Shown: in pieces, positions 18,330 to 26,094 of the stretch
How the letters are laid out: each line of letters begins with the position of its first letter
Numbering within the stretch: position 1 is the first letter of the stretch
Origin: Azospirillum picis
GTDB taxonomy: Bacteria > Pseudomonadota > Alphaproteobacteria > Azospirillales > Azospirillaceae
Direction: 5' to 3'
DNA length: 64,000 nt
Assembly (NCBI RefSeq): GCF_017876115.1
Contig: NZ_JAGINO010000007.1
Location: 124,001-188,000, forward strand
Notes under the pieces: generated by a model
The model's database searches: none
The model's input: the letters and a program-made list of their open reading frames with translations, nothing else
What the model was told of the DNA's origin: nothing
Position numbers and translations under genes: made by a program

Positions 18330-18920
18330 TCAGAGGATCAGGGCCTTCTCGCGGGCGACGCTGCCGGACATCACGGCGGTCTCGCGCTGGTCCAGGCTGT
18401 TGCGCAGGGCGGGGAAGTCGATCTCCTCCTCCTGGCGGATGTGTCCGTCGACGATGCGCTTCAGGTCGTGGGCGACGGCCAGCCAGCGCGGGTCGTCCTT
18501 CGGCATCCGTTCCAGCGTGAAGAGGTGCATCTTGATCTCGGCATGCTCGCCGTAGAGATGCTTGGCGTCCTCCTCCTTGTGCGCCTGGTCGTGCAGCATC
18601 GGGTAGACGACGTCCTCTTCCGCCATGGCGTGGGCGGCGAGCCGGCGCTTGAGGCGCAGCAGAAGCTGGGTCCGCCGCACCGTGGAGTCGATGGGGGTCT
18701 GCACCATTTCCGACAGCAGCGCCTGGATGTTCCGGTGGTCGTCGACCAGCGCGTCGAAGGCGTCCCGGCCGGACGCGGCGCGGGCGGAGCCCGCCATCTG
18801 CGCCACCACCGGCGGCAGCAGCCGGCTGGCCGCCAGCGCCAGCACCGCTCCGCCCGCCATCATCGCCAGCCCGCGCGCGGACAGCCAGTCCGCACTGCCG
18901 TCACTCCTGTATCGTGCCAT
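18330..18920 (-). CDS. Membrane-anchored hemerythrin (HHE) domain protein
   Basis: Protein of 196 residues: one N-terminal hydrophobic anchor (GLAMMAGGAVLALAASRLLP, residues 17-36) and a hemerythrin-like four-helix domain. Likely di-iron ligands sit in LVDDHRNIQ, AAHAMAEEDVVYP, YGEHAEIKMHL and DGHIRQEEEID. HHE proteins bind O2, NO or sense iron/oxygen. The ATG at 18920 follows GGGAG. The gene lies 107 bases before the alcohol dehydrogenase and 29 bases after the end of a GT87-type gene, all in one direction. Confidence 0.88.
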   Translation of the reverse strand: MARYRSDGSADWLSARGLAMMAGGAVLALAASRLLPPVVAQMAGSARAASGRDAFDALVDDHRNIQALLSEMVQTPIDSTVRRTQLLLRLKRRLAAHAMAEEDVVYPMLHDQAHKEEDAKHLYGEHAEIKMHLFTLERMPKDDPRWLAVAHDLKRIVDGHIRQEEEIDFPALRNSLDQRETAVMSGSVAREKALIL

Positions 18921-18949
18921 GATACGGCTCCCTTTTTCCGGTTTCGTCA

Positions 18950-20380
18950 TCAGCCGGAAAACAGGAGCCGCTGGACGGCGTTCCGTACCAGCGGCCGGTG
19001 TCCGGCCGGCGGCACAAGTTCCGCCAGCGGCCGGAGGTGTGCGCCCGTCCGCCAGAGCACGCCGATGAGGAGCAGGGTCCCGACGAGGAAATAGGATTGG
19101 AGCAGGTTGAACGGCGTGTCGGCCAGGGCGTTGACCAGCTTGAACGCATCGACGCTCGTGAGCAGGTAGGCAAGGCCGAGGAGGGCGTAGCCGCGCGCCG
19201 CGGCCGGCGGATCGTCCGCCGCCGTCCTGACGAGGAGCAGCAGCGCGACCGCGAAGGCCGGCAGGAGAATGCCGTAATGATGGATCCAGGCGACCGGCGA
19301 GCCGACGGTGAAGCAGACCCCGGCCAGCGTGAAGGAGAGGATCCCGCCCGGGCCGCGGTCGTGACGGCGCCACAGCAGGCCGAACGCGACGAACAGCAGG
19401 CCGGACAACAGCGTCGCCGCATGGACGATCGGATGATAGGGCGCGAAGGCGTCGCCCAGCCACTGGGCATTGTTGCCGTTGCCGAGCAGCCGGTTCAGCA
19501 GCCCATTGAGCGTCTGGTTCGAATAATAGCCCTCGCCGTGGCGCCCGATGAAGGACAGCACGTCGAGATAGGTCAGCATCGGCCGCACCCCGTAGAGTGC
19601 CGCCGCAGCCGCGGTGCCGATCCCCACCACCAGCGCCCAGCCACCGGCCATCCGCCAGTCGCGGCGCAGCAGCGCCCACAGCAGGAAGAGCGAAAGCTGC
19701 GGCTTGATCAGCGTCGACAGGCCGAGCAGGACCCCCACCGCCCCTCGCCGGTCGCGAAGATACAGGATCGCCGAGAAGACGAAGGCGGCGTTCAGCCAGA
19801 CCTGCATCTGCCCGATGGAGAATGCCTTCACCACCGGAAAGAAGCCGAGCGTCGCCAGCACGCCCAGCCCGGCCAGCTTCATCCGCGTCGACCGGCTCCC
19901 CGACGGGCCGGGCAAATCGAGCCACTTCGCCAGGTCCACGAGCAGGATGCCCATGCCGATCCCCGTGGCGACCGTGAGGACAAGGTTGAGAAGCGCATAG
20001 ACCCGGAGATGGAGGAGCCCGAGCGACGACATCAGCTCCATCGGCAGGAACGAGGTGAGCGGGTACTGGAACTTCACATGTTCGGTGAAGAAGATCGCCT
20101 CGTAGACGTTCCCGCCCGGATGCCGGTGCAGCCAGGCGAAGGCCCTCATCATCGGCTCCCAGGAATCCAGGGGGAGGCGGGCCGGGGAGCCGGCGGCGAT
20201 GAGGCGCAGGACGTCCAGCGGCGAGCTCTCGGTCGGGCCTGTGGAGTCCAGGTAAGGCTTCAGCAGGATCCCGAACACGAGGATGACGGCGAGGCAGCAG
20301 GCGGCGGCCGTCGTGATGGTGCGGGAAAGGAGAGGCTGTCCACCGGAGCCTCCCGGGTCACGGACACCGTCGGTCTTCAT
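18950..20380 (-). CDS. GT87/DUF2029-type polytopic membrane glycosyltransferase-like protein (copy 1)
   Basis: Polytopic membrane protein of 476 residues with about ten helices. The PYLDSTGP loop after TM1, the SWEPMMRAFAWLHRHPGG segment and the SIGQMQVWLNAAFV and STLIKPQLSLFLLWALLRRDW stretches fit the GT87 (DUF2029) family, whose studied members use polyprenol-linked sugars as donors and act on the periplasmic side. The ATG at 20380 was chosen over an upstream GTG-type opening because the signal starts right after it. It is a tandem paralogue of the gene just upstream: both share SWEPMM, EHVKFQYPLTS-type and YYSNQT motifs. Substrate and product are unknown. Confidence 0.8.
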   Translation of the reverse strand: MKTDGVRDPGGSGGQPLLSRTITTAAACCLAVILVFGILLKPYLDSTGPTESSPLDVLRLIAAGSPARLPLDSWEPMMRAFAWLHRHPGGNVYEAIFFTEHVKFQYPLTSFLPMELMSSLGLLHLRVYALLNLVLTVATGIGMGILLVDLAKWLDLPGPSGSRSTRMKLAGLGVLATLGFFPVVKAFSIGQMQVWLNAAFVFSAILYLRDRRGAVGVLLGLSTLIKPQLSLFLLWALLRRDWRMAGGWALVVGIGTAAAAALYGVRPMLTYLDVLSFIGRHGEGYYSNQTLNGLLNRLLGNGNNAQWLGDAFAPYHPIVHAATLLSGLLFVAFGLLWRRHDRGPGGILSFTLAGVCFTVGSPVAWIHHYGILLPAFAVALLLLVRTAADDPPAAARGYALLGLAYLLTSVDAFKLVNALADTPFNLLQSYFLVGTLLLIGVLWRTGAHLRPLAELVPPAGHRPLVRNAVQRLLFSG

Positions 20381-20474
20381 CGTGCGCACTCCCGATGCCG
20401 AAGGAAATGAAGGACGGCAGGTTCCGCCGCCCGCACGCTCGCGCCCGGTCCCGTCCTCCCGTCCCATTCTCCGG

Positions 20475-21950
20475 TCAGGGGGTGTCCGGCGCGGCTTTCC
20501 CCGTCCCCGGGGCCGCCAGGGCGCCGGAGAGGGACACCGGCCGTCCCCCGTCGGGCGCCCCCTGGCGGCCGGCGGTCCCCACCAGCAGGCCGAGCAGCAG
20601 GAGCCCGGAAAAGAACAGGTAGGACTGCAGGACGTTGAACGGGGTGTCCGCCAGCTCGTCCAGCGGCCGGAAGAAGTCGTTGCTCATGATCGCGAAGGCG
20701 GTGCCGAGCAGCAGCAGGTCGCGCAAGGTCCGCCGGCGGTCGCTCCGCAGGCGGCCGAGCAGGATGAACAGCAGGACGGCGAAGGCCGGCAGCATCACCC
20801 CGTAATGGGGGACCCAGGAGATCGGCGAACCGATCGTGAAGCAGAGCCCGGCCACCAGGAAGGAGGCCATCCGGTCGCCGGTCTTGCCGCCGGCCCGCCA
20901 GAGCAGCCCGAACAGCCCGAACAGGATGCCGGTGACCAGCGTGGCGGCATGGACCAGCGGATGGTAGGGCGCGAAGGCGCTGCCCCGCCACGCCGCGTCG
21001 CTGCTGGTCATCGACAGCAGGTTGGGGCCGTTGTGCAGCAGCCGGTGCAGCAGGCCGTTCACGGTCTGGTTGGAATAGTAGCTTTCGCCATGCCGGCCCA
21101 GGAAGGACAGCACGTCGAGATAGTGCAGCGACGGGCCGAGGCCGTAGAGCGCCGTCGCGGCCGCGAAGCCGGGCACCACGACGGCCGTCCAGCCCAGCGC
21201 GAAGCGCCAGTCCCGGCGCAGCAGCGCCCAGACCAGGAAGAGGGACATCTGCGGCTTGATCAGCGTCGAGCCGCCGAGCAGCAGGCCGGCCAGCAGCCGC
21301 CGGTCGCGCAGGTAGAAGAGGGCGGCGAAGATGAAGGCGGCATTCAGCCAGACCTGGATCTGGCCCACCGCGAAGGCCTTGGTGATCGGATAGAAGCACA
21401 GGGTGGCGACGATCCCGAGCGTCGCCGGCGCCCAGCGCCGTGTCGGGACCTGGTCCCGCAGCGTCGGCGGCCGGCCGGCATCGCACCCCTGCGACAGGTC
21501 GCGCATCAGGAGCGCCATGCCGGCGGCGCTCGCCACGACCATCAGCAGGTTGATCAGGGCATAGACGCGCAGGTGCAGAAGATGCAGCGCGGACAGCAAT
21601 TCCAGCGGCAGCAGCGAGGTCAACGGATATTGGAACTTCACGTGCTGGGTGAAGAAGACGGCATCATAGACGTCCTTCCCGCCATGCTGATGCAGCCACG
21701 CGAGGGCCGTCATCATCGGTTCCCAGGAGTCCAGCGGCAGCCGCTCGGGGTTTCCGACGAAGATCAGCACCAGCACGTCCCAGACGGTGGTGTCGCCGTC
21801 GCTGCCGTCCAGGTAGGGGCGGAGGATGAAGCCGAACAGGCTGTCCACGAGAAGCACGAACAGGAGCGCGGCGACGATGGACCAGACGGCGGACCGGTCA
21901 TCCCCCGCCGCGTCGAAATGCACATGGCCCATGGACGGCATCGGCGGCAA
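20475..21950 (-). CDS. GT87/DUF2029-type polytopic membrane glycosyltransferase-like protein (copy 2)
   Basis: Membrane protein of 491 residues, clearly paralogous to the next gene. Shared blocks in the same order are PYLDG near the first helix, LPLDSWEPMMTALAWLHQHG, TQHVKFQYPLTSLLPLELL, AVGQIQVWLNAAFIFAALFY, YLDVLSFLGRHGESYYSNQT and LADTPFNVLQSYLFF. It differs by an insert before GSAFAPYHPLVHAATL and a polar C-terminal tail. The gene starts at 21950 (an in-frame ATG at 21932 is possible). A near-perfect 54-base palindrome ends in its leader, 22 bases before the start codon. Gap to copy 1 is 94 bases. Confidence 0.8.
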   Translation of the reverse strand: MPPMPSMGHVHFDAAGDDRSAVWSIVAALLFVLLVDSLFGFILRPYLDGSDGDTTVWDVLVLIFVGNPERLPLDSWEPMMTALAWLHQHGGKDVYDAVFFTQHVKFQYPLTSLLPLELLSALHLLHLRVYALINLLMVVASAAGMALLMRDLSQGCDAGRPPTLRDQVPTRRWAPATLGIVATLCFYPITKAFAVGQIQVWLNAAFIFAALFYLRDRRLLAGLLLGGSTLIKPQMSLFLVWALLRRDWRFALGWTAVVVPGFAAATALYGLGPSLHYLDVLSFLGRHGESYYSNQTVNGLLHRLLHNGPNLLSMTSSDAAWRGSAFAPYHPLVHAATLVTGILFGLFGLLWRAGGKTGDRMASFLVAGLCFTIGSPISWVPHYGVMLPAFAVLLFILLGRLRSDRRRTLRDLLLLGTAFAIMSNDFFRPLDELADTPFNVLQSYLFFSGLLLLGLLVGTAGRQGAPDGGRPVSLSGALAAPGTGKAAPDTP

Positions 21951-21971
21951 TCCCCCCTGCTGCGTTCGTCA

Positions 21972-22025
21972 TAGCGTTCTGGACCTCCGGCGGTATCCTG
22001 ATGCCGCCGGAGGTCCAGAACGCTA
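21972..22025. repeat. 54-base near-perfect palindrome in GT87 leader
   Basis: Arms of 26 bp (21972-21997 and 22000-22025) pair with one G:T-type mismatch around a 2-base loop; the arm begins TAGCGTTCTGGACCTCCGGC. It sits 22 bases upstream of the leftward GT87 gene and about 90 bases downstream of the leftward DUF6455 gene. It could be a terminator hairpin for DUF6455 (no U-run), a leader structure, or a repeat element unrelated in sequence to the CTCCCGC family at 10621, 25161 and 28172. Confidence 0.75.
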
Positions 22026-22113
22026 CGCCACGGGGGCGTCGGGGGGAACATGCGCCGGTGGTGCCGGACCGGGGTACCGCCATTAAACGGCGGTGGCCGG
22101 CGGCGGCGGCTTC

Positions 22114-22527
22114 CTATCCGAGCGAGGCCAGGGTCGGCTCGTTCGGGCACAGGCGGGCATGTCCGCCGCGGTCCCCGGCAGCCAGCAGCCGCGTGCAGGC
22201 GCGTGCCTTGCGGCAATGCATGCACACCCGCGCGAGGTCGTGCATGATGTCGGCGCGACCGCCGTCCAGGGCGGCGCCGTCGATGCCGCGCAGGGCGAGC
22301 GCCGCCGGCAGGAGCGACCGCGCATGGCCGCCATGGGCGACGGCCGGGAGATCGCTTTCCGCCAGCCCGGCATCATGCAGCACGGCATTGCGGTCGAACG
22401 CCGTCAGGGAATCCAGCGCCCGGGCCTGCCTGCCGGCGCGCCAGCGCTCCAGCAGGGTGGCGCACCAGCCTTTGCCGGCGAGGAGGCGTGCGGCGGTTTC
22501 GCAAGGGGGGTGAGACGGTAGCGGCAT
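22114..22527 (-). CDS. Cys-rich DUF6455-like small protein
   Basis: Protein of 137 residues with no signal or TM. The C-terminal third holds the DUF6455-type pattern: ADIMHDLARVCMHCRKARAC, then a Cys in RLCPN, so a CxxC plus two further cysteines that might bind a metal or Fe-S centre. The N-terminal part contains LTAFDRNAVLHDAGLAESDL, also typical. Function unknown. The leader is striking: a TetR-like palindrome overlaps the predicted start of transcription and an FNR/FixK-like box lies about 60 bases before the ATG (separate entries). Confidence 0.75.
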   Translation of the reverse strand: MPLPSHPPCETAARLLAGKGWCATLLERWRAGRQARALDSLTAFDRNAVLHDAGLAESDLPAVAHGGHARSLLPAALALRGIDGAALDGGRADIMHDLARVCMHCRKARACTRLLAAGDRGGHARLCPNEPTLASLG

Positions 22528-22540
22528 GGCGGCGCCCTCA

Positions 22541-22559
22541 AATTAATCGTTCGATTAAT
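22541..22559. promoter_or_regulatory. Candidate TetR-type operator before DUF6455 gene
   Basis: Contains the inverted repeat ATTAATCG-TT-CGATTAAT (22542-22559). It starts 14 bases before the DUF6455 start codon and overlaps a -10-like TATTAA read on the minus strand at 22560-22555. Related 19-mers lie before nicC (28112-28130) and before the ABC importer (33056-33038, minus strand). The three share 12 of 19 invariant positions. The nearby TetR gene at 22638-23378 is the likely but unproven binder. Confidence 0.6.
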
Positions 22560-22585
22560 ATTGCTTGGACGGGGCAGGGCGCGCC

Positions 22586-22599
22586 TTGATCCAGATCAG
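22586..22599. promoter_or_regulatory. FNR/FixK-like box before DUF6455 gene
   Basis: TTGATCCAGATCAG matches the FNR/FixK consensus TTGAT-N4-ATCAA at 9 of 10 fixed positions. Its centre is about 44 bases upstream of the start of transcription predicted from the TATTAA -10 element at 22560-22555, close to the class II activator position of -41.5. This suggests oxygen-responsive activation of the DUF6455 gene. Not tested. Confidence 0.5.
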
Positions 22600-22637
22600 G
22601 AATGGCGGATCGTCAACGTCCAGGCCGGTGGGGCTCC

Positions 22638-23378
22638 TCAGGGGGCCGGAGCCAGCATGCCCGCGGTGACGAAGCTGGTGATGGCGTTCAGGATCTCGTC
22701 GGGATCGTCCAGGTTGCAGATGCCGGGCGCCATCTCCTCCAGCCGGTGGGTGTCGGAGAAGGCGTAGAGATAGGCGCCGATCATCAGCGTCATCCGCCAG
22801 TAGACATCCCGCTCGGCCAGGTGCGGCAGGGCATCGCGCAGGGCCTCGGTGAAGATGCGGGTGGAGTCCTCGTAGGCCTCGTTGCGCAGCTTGTAGGAGA
22901 TTTCCGGCGGTTCGGTGTGCAGGCGGGCCTGCAGCCGCATGAAGGTGCGGCCGGCGGCGGTCGCCCGCATCGACAGGGCCGGCAGCAGGAAGGCGCGGAC
23001 GATGTCAGCCACCGCCGGCGGCGTGCCGGCGCTGCGCAGCGCTTCCAGCCGCTGCACGCGATCCTCGGAGATCTGCCGCCCGCGGCGCAGGAAGACCTCT
23101 TCGAACAGGCCGTACTTGGATCCGAAGTAATAGTTGATCAGCGCCTGCGTCACCTGGGCGGCGTCGGCGACGTTGCGCAGGCTGGTGCCGGCGTAGCCGA
23201 GGTTGGCGAACTCGATCTCCGCCGCATCGAGGATCTCGTCGCGGACGTTGCTGACGCCTTCCGGCCGGCCGGGGCCGGCCCGGCGGCGTTGCGCCGGGCG
23301 CCCGCGCTTGGCGGCCGTTTCCGGATGCTCGGTTTCCGGGTGCGCCGCCGCCTTGGACTGTGTACTCGCTGACTTCAT
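22638..23378 (-). CDS. TetR/AcrR-family regulator of the nic block
   Basis: Regulator of 246 residues from the ATG at 23378. Residues 1-40 are a polar, Arg/Pro-rich tail (KRGRPAQRRRAGPGRPEG), followed by a TetR HTH: EILDAAEIEFANLGYAGTSL, then NVADAAQVTQALINYYFGSK. A C-terminal ligand domain follows (TFMRLQARLHTEPPEIS). An upstream ATG at 23453 would start 4 bases after the nicF stop and add 25 residues; neither start has a good ribosome site. Position at the end of the liv-nic gene run and three matching AT-rich motifs suggest it represses this pathway, with a pyridine intermediate as inducer. Known NicR of Pseudomonas is MarR-type, so the control here is different. Confidence 0.85.
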   Translation of the reverse strand: MKSASTQSKAAAHPETEHPETAAKRGRPAQRRRAGPGRPEGVSNVRDEILDAAEIEFANLGYAGTSLRNVADAAQVTQALINYYFGSKYGLFEEVFLRRGRQISEDRVQRLEALRSAGTPPAVADIVRAFLLPALSMRATAAGRTFMRLQARLHTEPPEISYKLRNEAYEDSTRIFTEALRDALPHLAERDVYWRMTLMIGAYLYAFSDTHRLEEMAPGICNLDDPDEILNAITSFVTAGMLAPAP

Positions 23379-23457
23379 GGCATCCGCGGAGGGTTCGTCC
23401 CTGTCGCGGACACGTATAACACCGTTGGCCAAAGGCGCACCCTCTCCTTTCATGCGT

Positions 23458-24072
23458 TCAGAGCGCGAGTACACGCTCCGCGGGCACGACGTCGCCATAT
23501 TTCTGCGCGATGTCGAACAGGTTGGCCTCGTGCGGGGCGAGCGCCCGGTCGCCGACGCAATCGGACAGGACCACCGGCCGGAAGCCGTGGCACATCGCGT
23601 CGACCACGCTGGCCCGCACGCAGCCGGACGTGGTGCAGCCGGCGACCAGCAGCGTCTCCACGCCCTTCTGCGTCAGCCACGGGGCAAGGCCGGTGCCGAA
23701 GAAGGCGGAGGGGTTGGTCTTGCGCACCACCAGTTCGCCGGCCGCCGGCGTCAGTTCCGGCACGATGGCGCTGGCCGGGGCGTCCTCGGTCAGGGTCAGC
23801 ATGCCGGGGACCTTGATCGAGAAGACCGTGGCGTCCGAGCCGTCGCCGGCATAGACGATGCGGGTGTGGGCGACCGGCCAGCCGCGCTTGCGCGCCTCCT
23901 CCAGCACCGTCACCGTGCGGGCGATGGCGGGGGGGATGTTGCCGCCGCCGAACACAGCCGGGTCGGCGAAGCCGTTGACGAAATCGACGATCAGCAGGCC
24001 GATCCGGCCCTGGATGCCCAGCGACCGGCCGAAGCCCTGGCGCTCGTAGACTGCTTGGGTGGGCTCGCTCAT
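23458..24072 (-). CDS. nicF: Maleamate amidohydrolase
   Basis: Isochorismatase-fold amidase of 204 residues that converts maleamate to maleate and ammonia in nicotinate breakdown. The family triad is complete: Asp30 in LLIVDFVNGF, Lys118 in VVRKTNPSAF and nucleophile Cys151 in VAGCTTSGCVRAS. The ATG at 24072 overlaps the nicX stop by 4 bases; a longer upstream frame exists only inside nicX. The assignment rests on the active site plus the neighbours nicX, nicD, nicE and nicC, which leave exactly this step to be filled. Confidence 0.9.
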   Translation of the reverse strand: MSEPTQAVYERQGFGRSLGIQGRIGLLIVDFVNGFADPAVFGGGNIPPAIARTVTVLEEARKRGWPVAHTRIVYAGDGSDATVFSIKVPGMLTLTEDAPASAIVPELTPAAGELVVRKTNPSAFFGTGLAPWLTQKGVETLLVAGCTTSGCVRASVVDAMCHGFRPVVLSDCVGDRALAPHEANLFDIAQKYGDVVPAERVLAL

Positions 24073-25115
24073 ACCGTTTCCTCCTGTTCCAGAAGCTGGC
24101 CCGCGCGGACCACCTCGCGGCCGTCCAGGCGGACGGTGCAGTTGCGCATGGGAATGTCGATGTGGCAGGCGGTGGTGCGCGATCCGCCGCCCTCGTTGTT
24201 CGGCCCCATCGAGAACAGGAAGTTGCCGGCGAAGGCGCGGGCGTCCATGCCGATGGTGCCCTCGCGGTCGTAGAGACCGAGCGTCGACCAGCGCGCCCGC
24301 TTCTGCAGGCCCCAGCCGACATGGGAGACGGCATAGGCCTCGGGGTCGGCGAAGACCTCCATGTAATCGTTCAGCAGGTCGGCGTCGATGCCGCCGGTGA
24401 TCGAGGTGACGTAGCCCTTCTCCACCGTCATCTCGACGCGGTCGGTGACGTAGGACTTCATCGGCAGCAGGATGTCGCCGCGCTCCAGAACGACGCGGCC
24501 CTCCGCCTTGCGCTCGTTGGGGAAGGTCAGGCCGAAGCCGCTCGGCCAATGGTCCCAGCGGCCGGGCTCGTCGACGAAGCCGTATTCCTGGATCGCCGGG
24601 AACTCGCCGAGCGGCAGCCGCAGGTCGGTGCCGGCGGCCGAGGTGACGGTCATCTCCCTGGCATCGGCCATCAGCGCGGCGGCCGCGGCGACGCGGGCCT
24701 TGTCCTCCAGGCTGGGCAGCAGGCGGACCAGCACCTCCGGCGGCTCGACGGCCAGCAGGATGCGGGTGCCGCTCTCCAGGATCTCCGCCTGCTCGGGCGA
24801 GAAGAGCAGCGTCATCAGGTCGAGCACGATGTCGCTTTCCTTCAGCGCCGCGATGGCGGCGCGGTTTCCGGTCAGCGGCGTGGTGCCGAGATAGGCGAGG
24901 CTGTCGCGGCTGTGCGCGTGCTCGGCGTTCATCGGCGCGAGGTCGAGCCGGTTCACCACCGCCCCCATCATCCCGGCGGCGATGCGCGCGGTCTGCAGGG
25001 TCTGCGGGTGGGTGTTGGCGCTGGTCAGCAGGGTGACCGTGTCGCCGGGCTTCAGCTTCGACAGGGTGAGGACATGGGTCCAGGCGCGGACCATGTCGGC
25101 GTCGCTGACGGACAT
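24069..25115 (-). CDS. nicX: 2,5-dihydroxypyridine 5,6-dioxygenase
   Basis: Fe(II) extradiol-type ring-opening dioxygenase of 348 residues; it turns 2,5-dihydroxypyridine and O2 into N-formylmaleamate. The iron ligands known for Pseudomonas putida NicX (His265, His318, Asp320) fall at the same residue numbers here: His265 in AVSHVGWGL and His318/Asp320 in TACHIDIPMRN. Length matches. The start at 25115 is the first ATG of the frame. It is separated from nicD by 161 bases holding a composite palindromic repeat, and overlaps nicF by 4 bases. Confidence 0.94.
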   Translation of the reverse strand: MSVSDADMVRAWTHVLTLSKLKPGDTVTLLTSANTHPQTLQTARIAAGMMGAVVNRLDLAPMNAEHAHSRDSLAYLGTTPLTGNRAAIAALKESDIVLDLMTLLFSPEQAEILESGTRILLAVEPPEVLVRLLPSLEDKARVAAAAALMADAREMTVTSAAGTDLRLPLGEFPAIQEYGFVDEPGRWDHWPSGFGLTFPNERKAEGRVVLERGDILLPMKSYVTDRVEMTVEKGYVTSITGGIDADLLNDYMEVFADPEAYAVSHVGWGLQKRARWSTLGLYDREGTIGMDARAFAGNFLFSMGPNNEGGGSRTTACHIDIPMRNCTVRLDGREVVRAGQLLEQEETV

Positions 25116-25160
25116 CGTGGGGCCCTTTCGTGTGTGTGGGGGATTGCGCTGCTGCGTTCT

Positions 25161-25266
25161 GGCCCCCTCCCTAACCCTCCCCCGCTTCGCGGGAGAGGGG
25201 ACTACCGCCGATCCGGCGCGTGCTCCCTCTCCCGCGAAGCGGGGGAGGGGCAGGGAGGGGGGGAGG
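25161..25266. repeat. Composite palindromic intergenic element, copy A
   Basis: Two hairpin units with cores CCCGCTTCGCGGG and CCCGCGAAGCGGG face each other across a 21-base spacer (CTACCGCCGATCCGGCGCGTG). The outer flanks (GGCCCCCTCCC...) are also inverted. The element fills most of the nicD-nicX gap. Copy B at 28172-28279 has the same plan in the opposite orientation, with a spacer differing at only four positions. It resembles a REP/BIME-type repeat; no coding sequence is inside. Confidence 0.85.
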
Positions 25267-25276
25267 GCGCCGCACC

Positions 25277-26083
25277 TCAGACCGGCTTGCCCAGGAAATC
25301 GCCGAACGCGCGGTAGAAGCCGTCCTCGTCGTCCCAGGGGATCATGTGGCCGGCATTCTCCACCCGGACGATGCCGATGGCCGGGTTGATGTCGCGGATT
25401 TCCGCCTCCTCCTCCGGCAGGATGACGTTGCCGCGGCCGGCGGCGATCAGCAGGGACGGGCAGCGCACCCGCGGCAGGTCGCCGTGGATGTCGTCGGTCT
25501 GGAAGCCCTCATAGGCGGTGACGATCGCCCGCTCGTCGCAGGTGTGCAGCCATTCGGCGCGCAGGCGCAGTTGCTCGTCGGTCCAGGTCGGGCAGAAGGG
25601 GCGCATCGCCTCCAGATCGGCGCCCCGCGCCATCAGCCGAATGGAATCGACGTACCAGGGAAGCTGCGCCGGGTAGGGGCGGCGGCCCGGGCCGGACACC
25701 GGAGGGTCGACCATGACCAGGCAGCCCGGCTCGGCGCCGTGGCGGCTGACCGCGCGCAGGCCGATGCGCGCACCCATGGAATGGCCGACCAGCGCGTAGT
25801 CCTTGAGCCCGAGTTCCGCCGCGAAGGCGGCGGCGTCGGCGGCCATGGCGTCCAGCCCGTAGTCGAGGCTGCCGGAGGTCTCCGACAGGCCGCGGCCGCG
25901 GACGTCGAGCACATAGGTGTCGAAGTTGCGGCCGAAACGCTCGGCCACGAAGCCCCAGGTCGGCGCCGGGCTGGTGATGCCCGGCACGATCACCACGGGA
26001 CGGCCGCTGCCGCCGTAGCGCAGGTAATGCTGGCGGATGCCGTTGGCGTGGATGTTGGCGCCGTAGCGGAAGGTGCTGCCCAT
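25277..26083 (-). CDS. nicD: N-formylmaleamate deformylase
   Basis: Alpha/beta hydrolase of 268 residues that removes formate from N-formylmaleamate to give maleamate. The nucleophile Ser102 is in GHSMGARIG, the acid is Asp126 in VMVDPPVSG and the base His246 in ENAGHMIPW; these are each one residue on from the Pseudomonas putida NicD triad (101, 125, 245). The ATG at 26083 has GAGGA upstream. It lies 11 bases after nicE. Context and residue match together make this a firm call. Confidence 0.92.
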   Translation of the reverse strand: MGSTFRYGANIHANGIRQHYLRYGGSGRPVVIVPGITSPAPTWGFVAERFGRNFDTYVLDVRGRGLSETSGSLDYGLDAMAADAAAFAAELGLKDYALVGHSMGARIGLRAVSRHGAEPGCLVMVDPPVSGPGRRPYPAQLPWYVDSIRLMARGADLEAMRPFCPTWTDEQLRLRAEWLHTCDERAIVTAYEGFQTDDIHGDLPRVRCPSLLIAAGRGNVILPEEEAEIRDINPAIGIVRVENAGHMIPWDDEDGFYRAFGDFLGKPV

Positions 26084-26094
26084 ACTGTCCTCCC

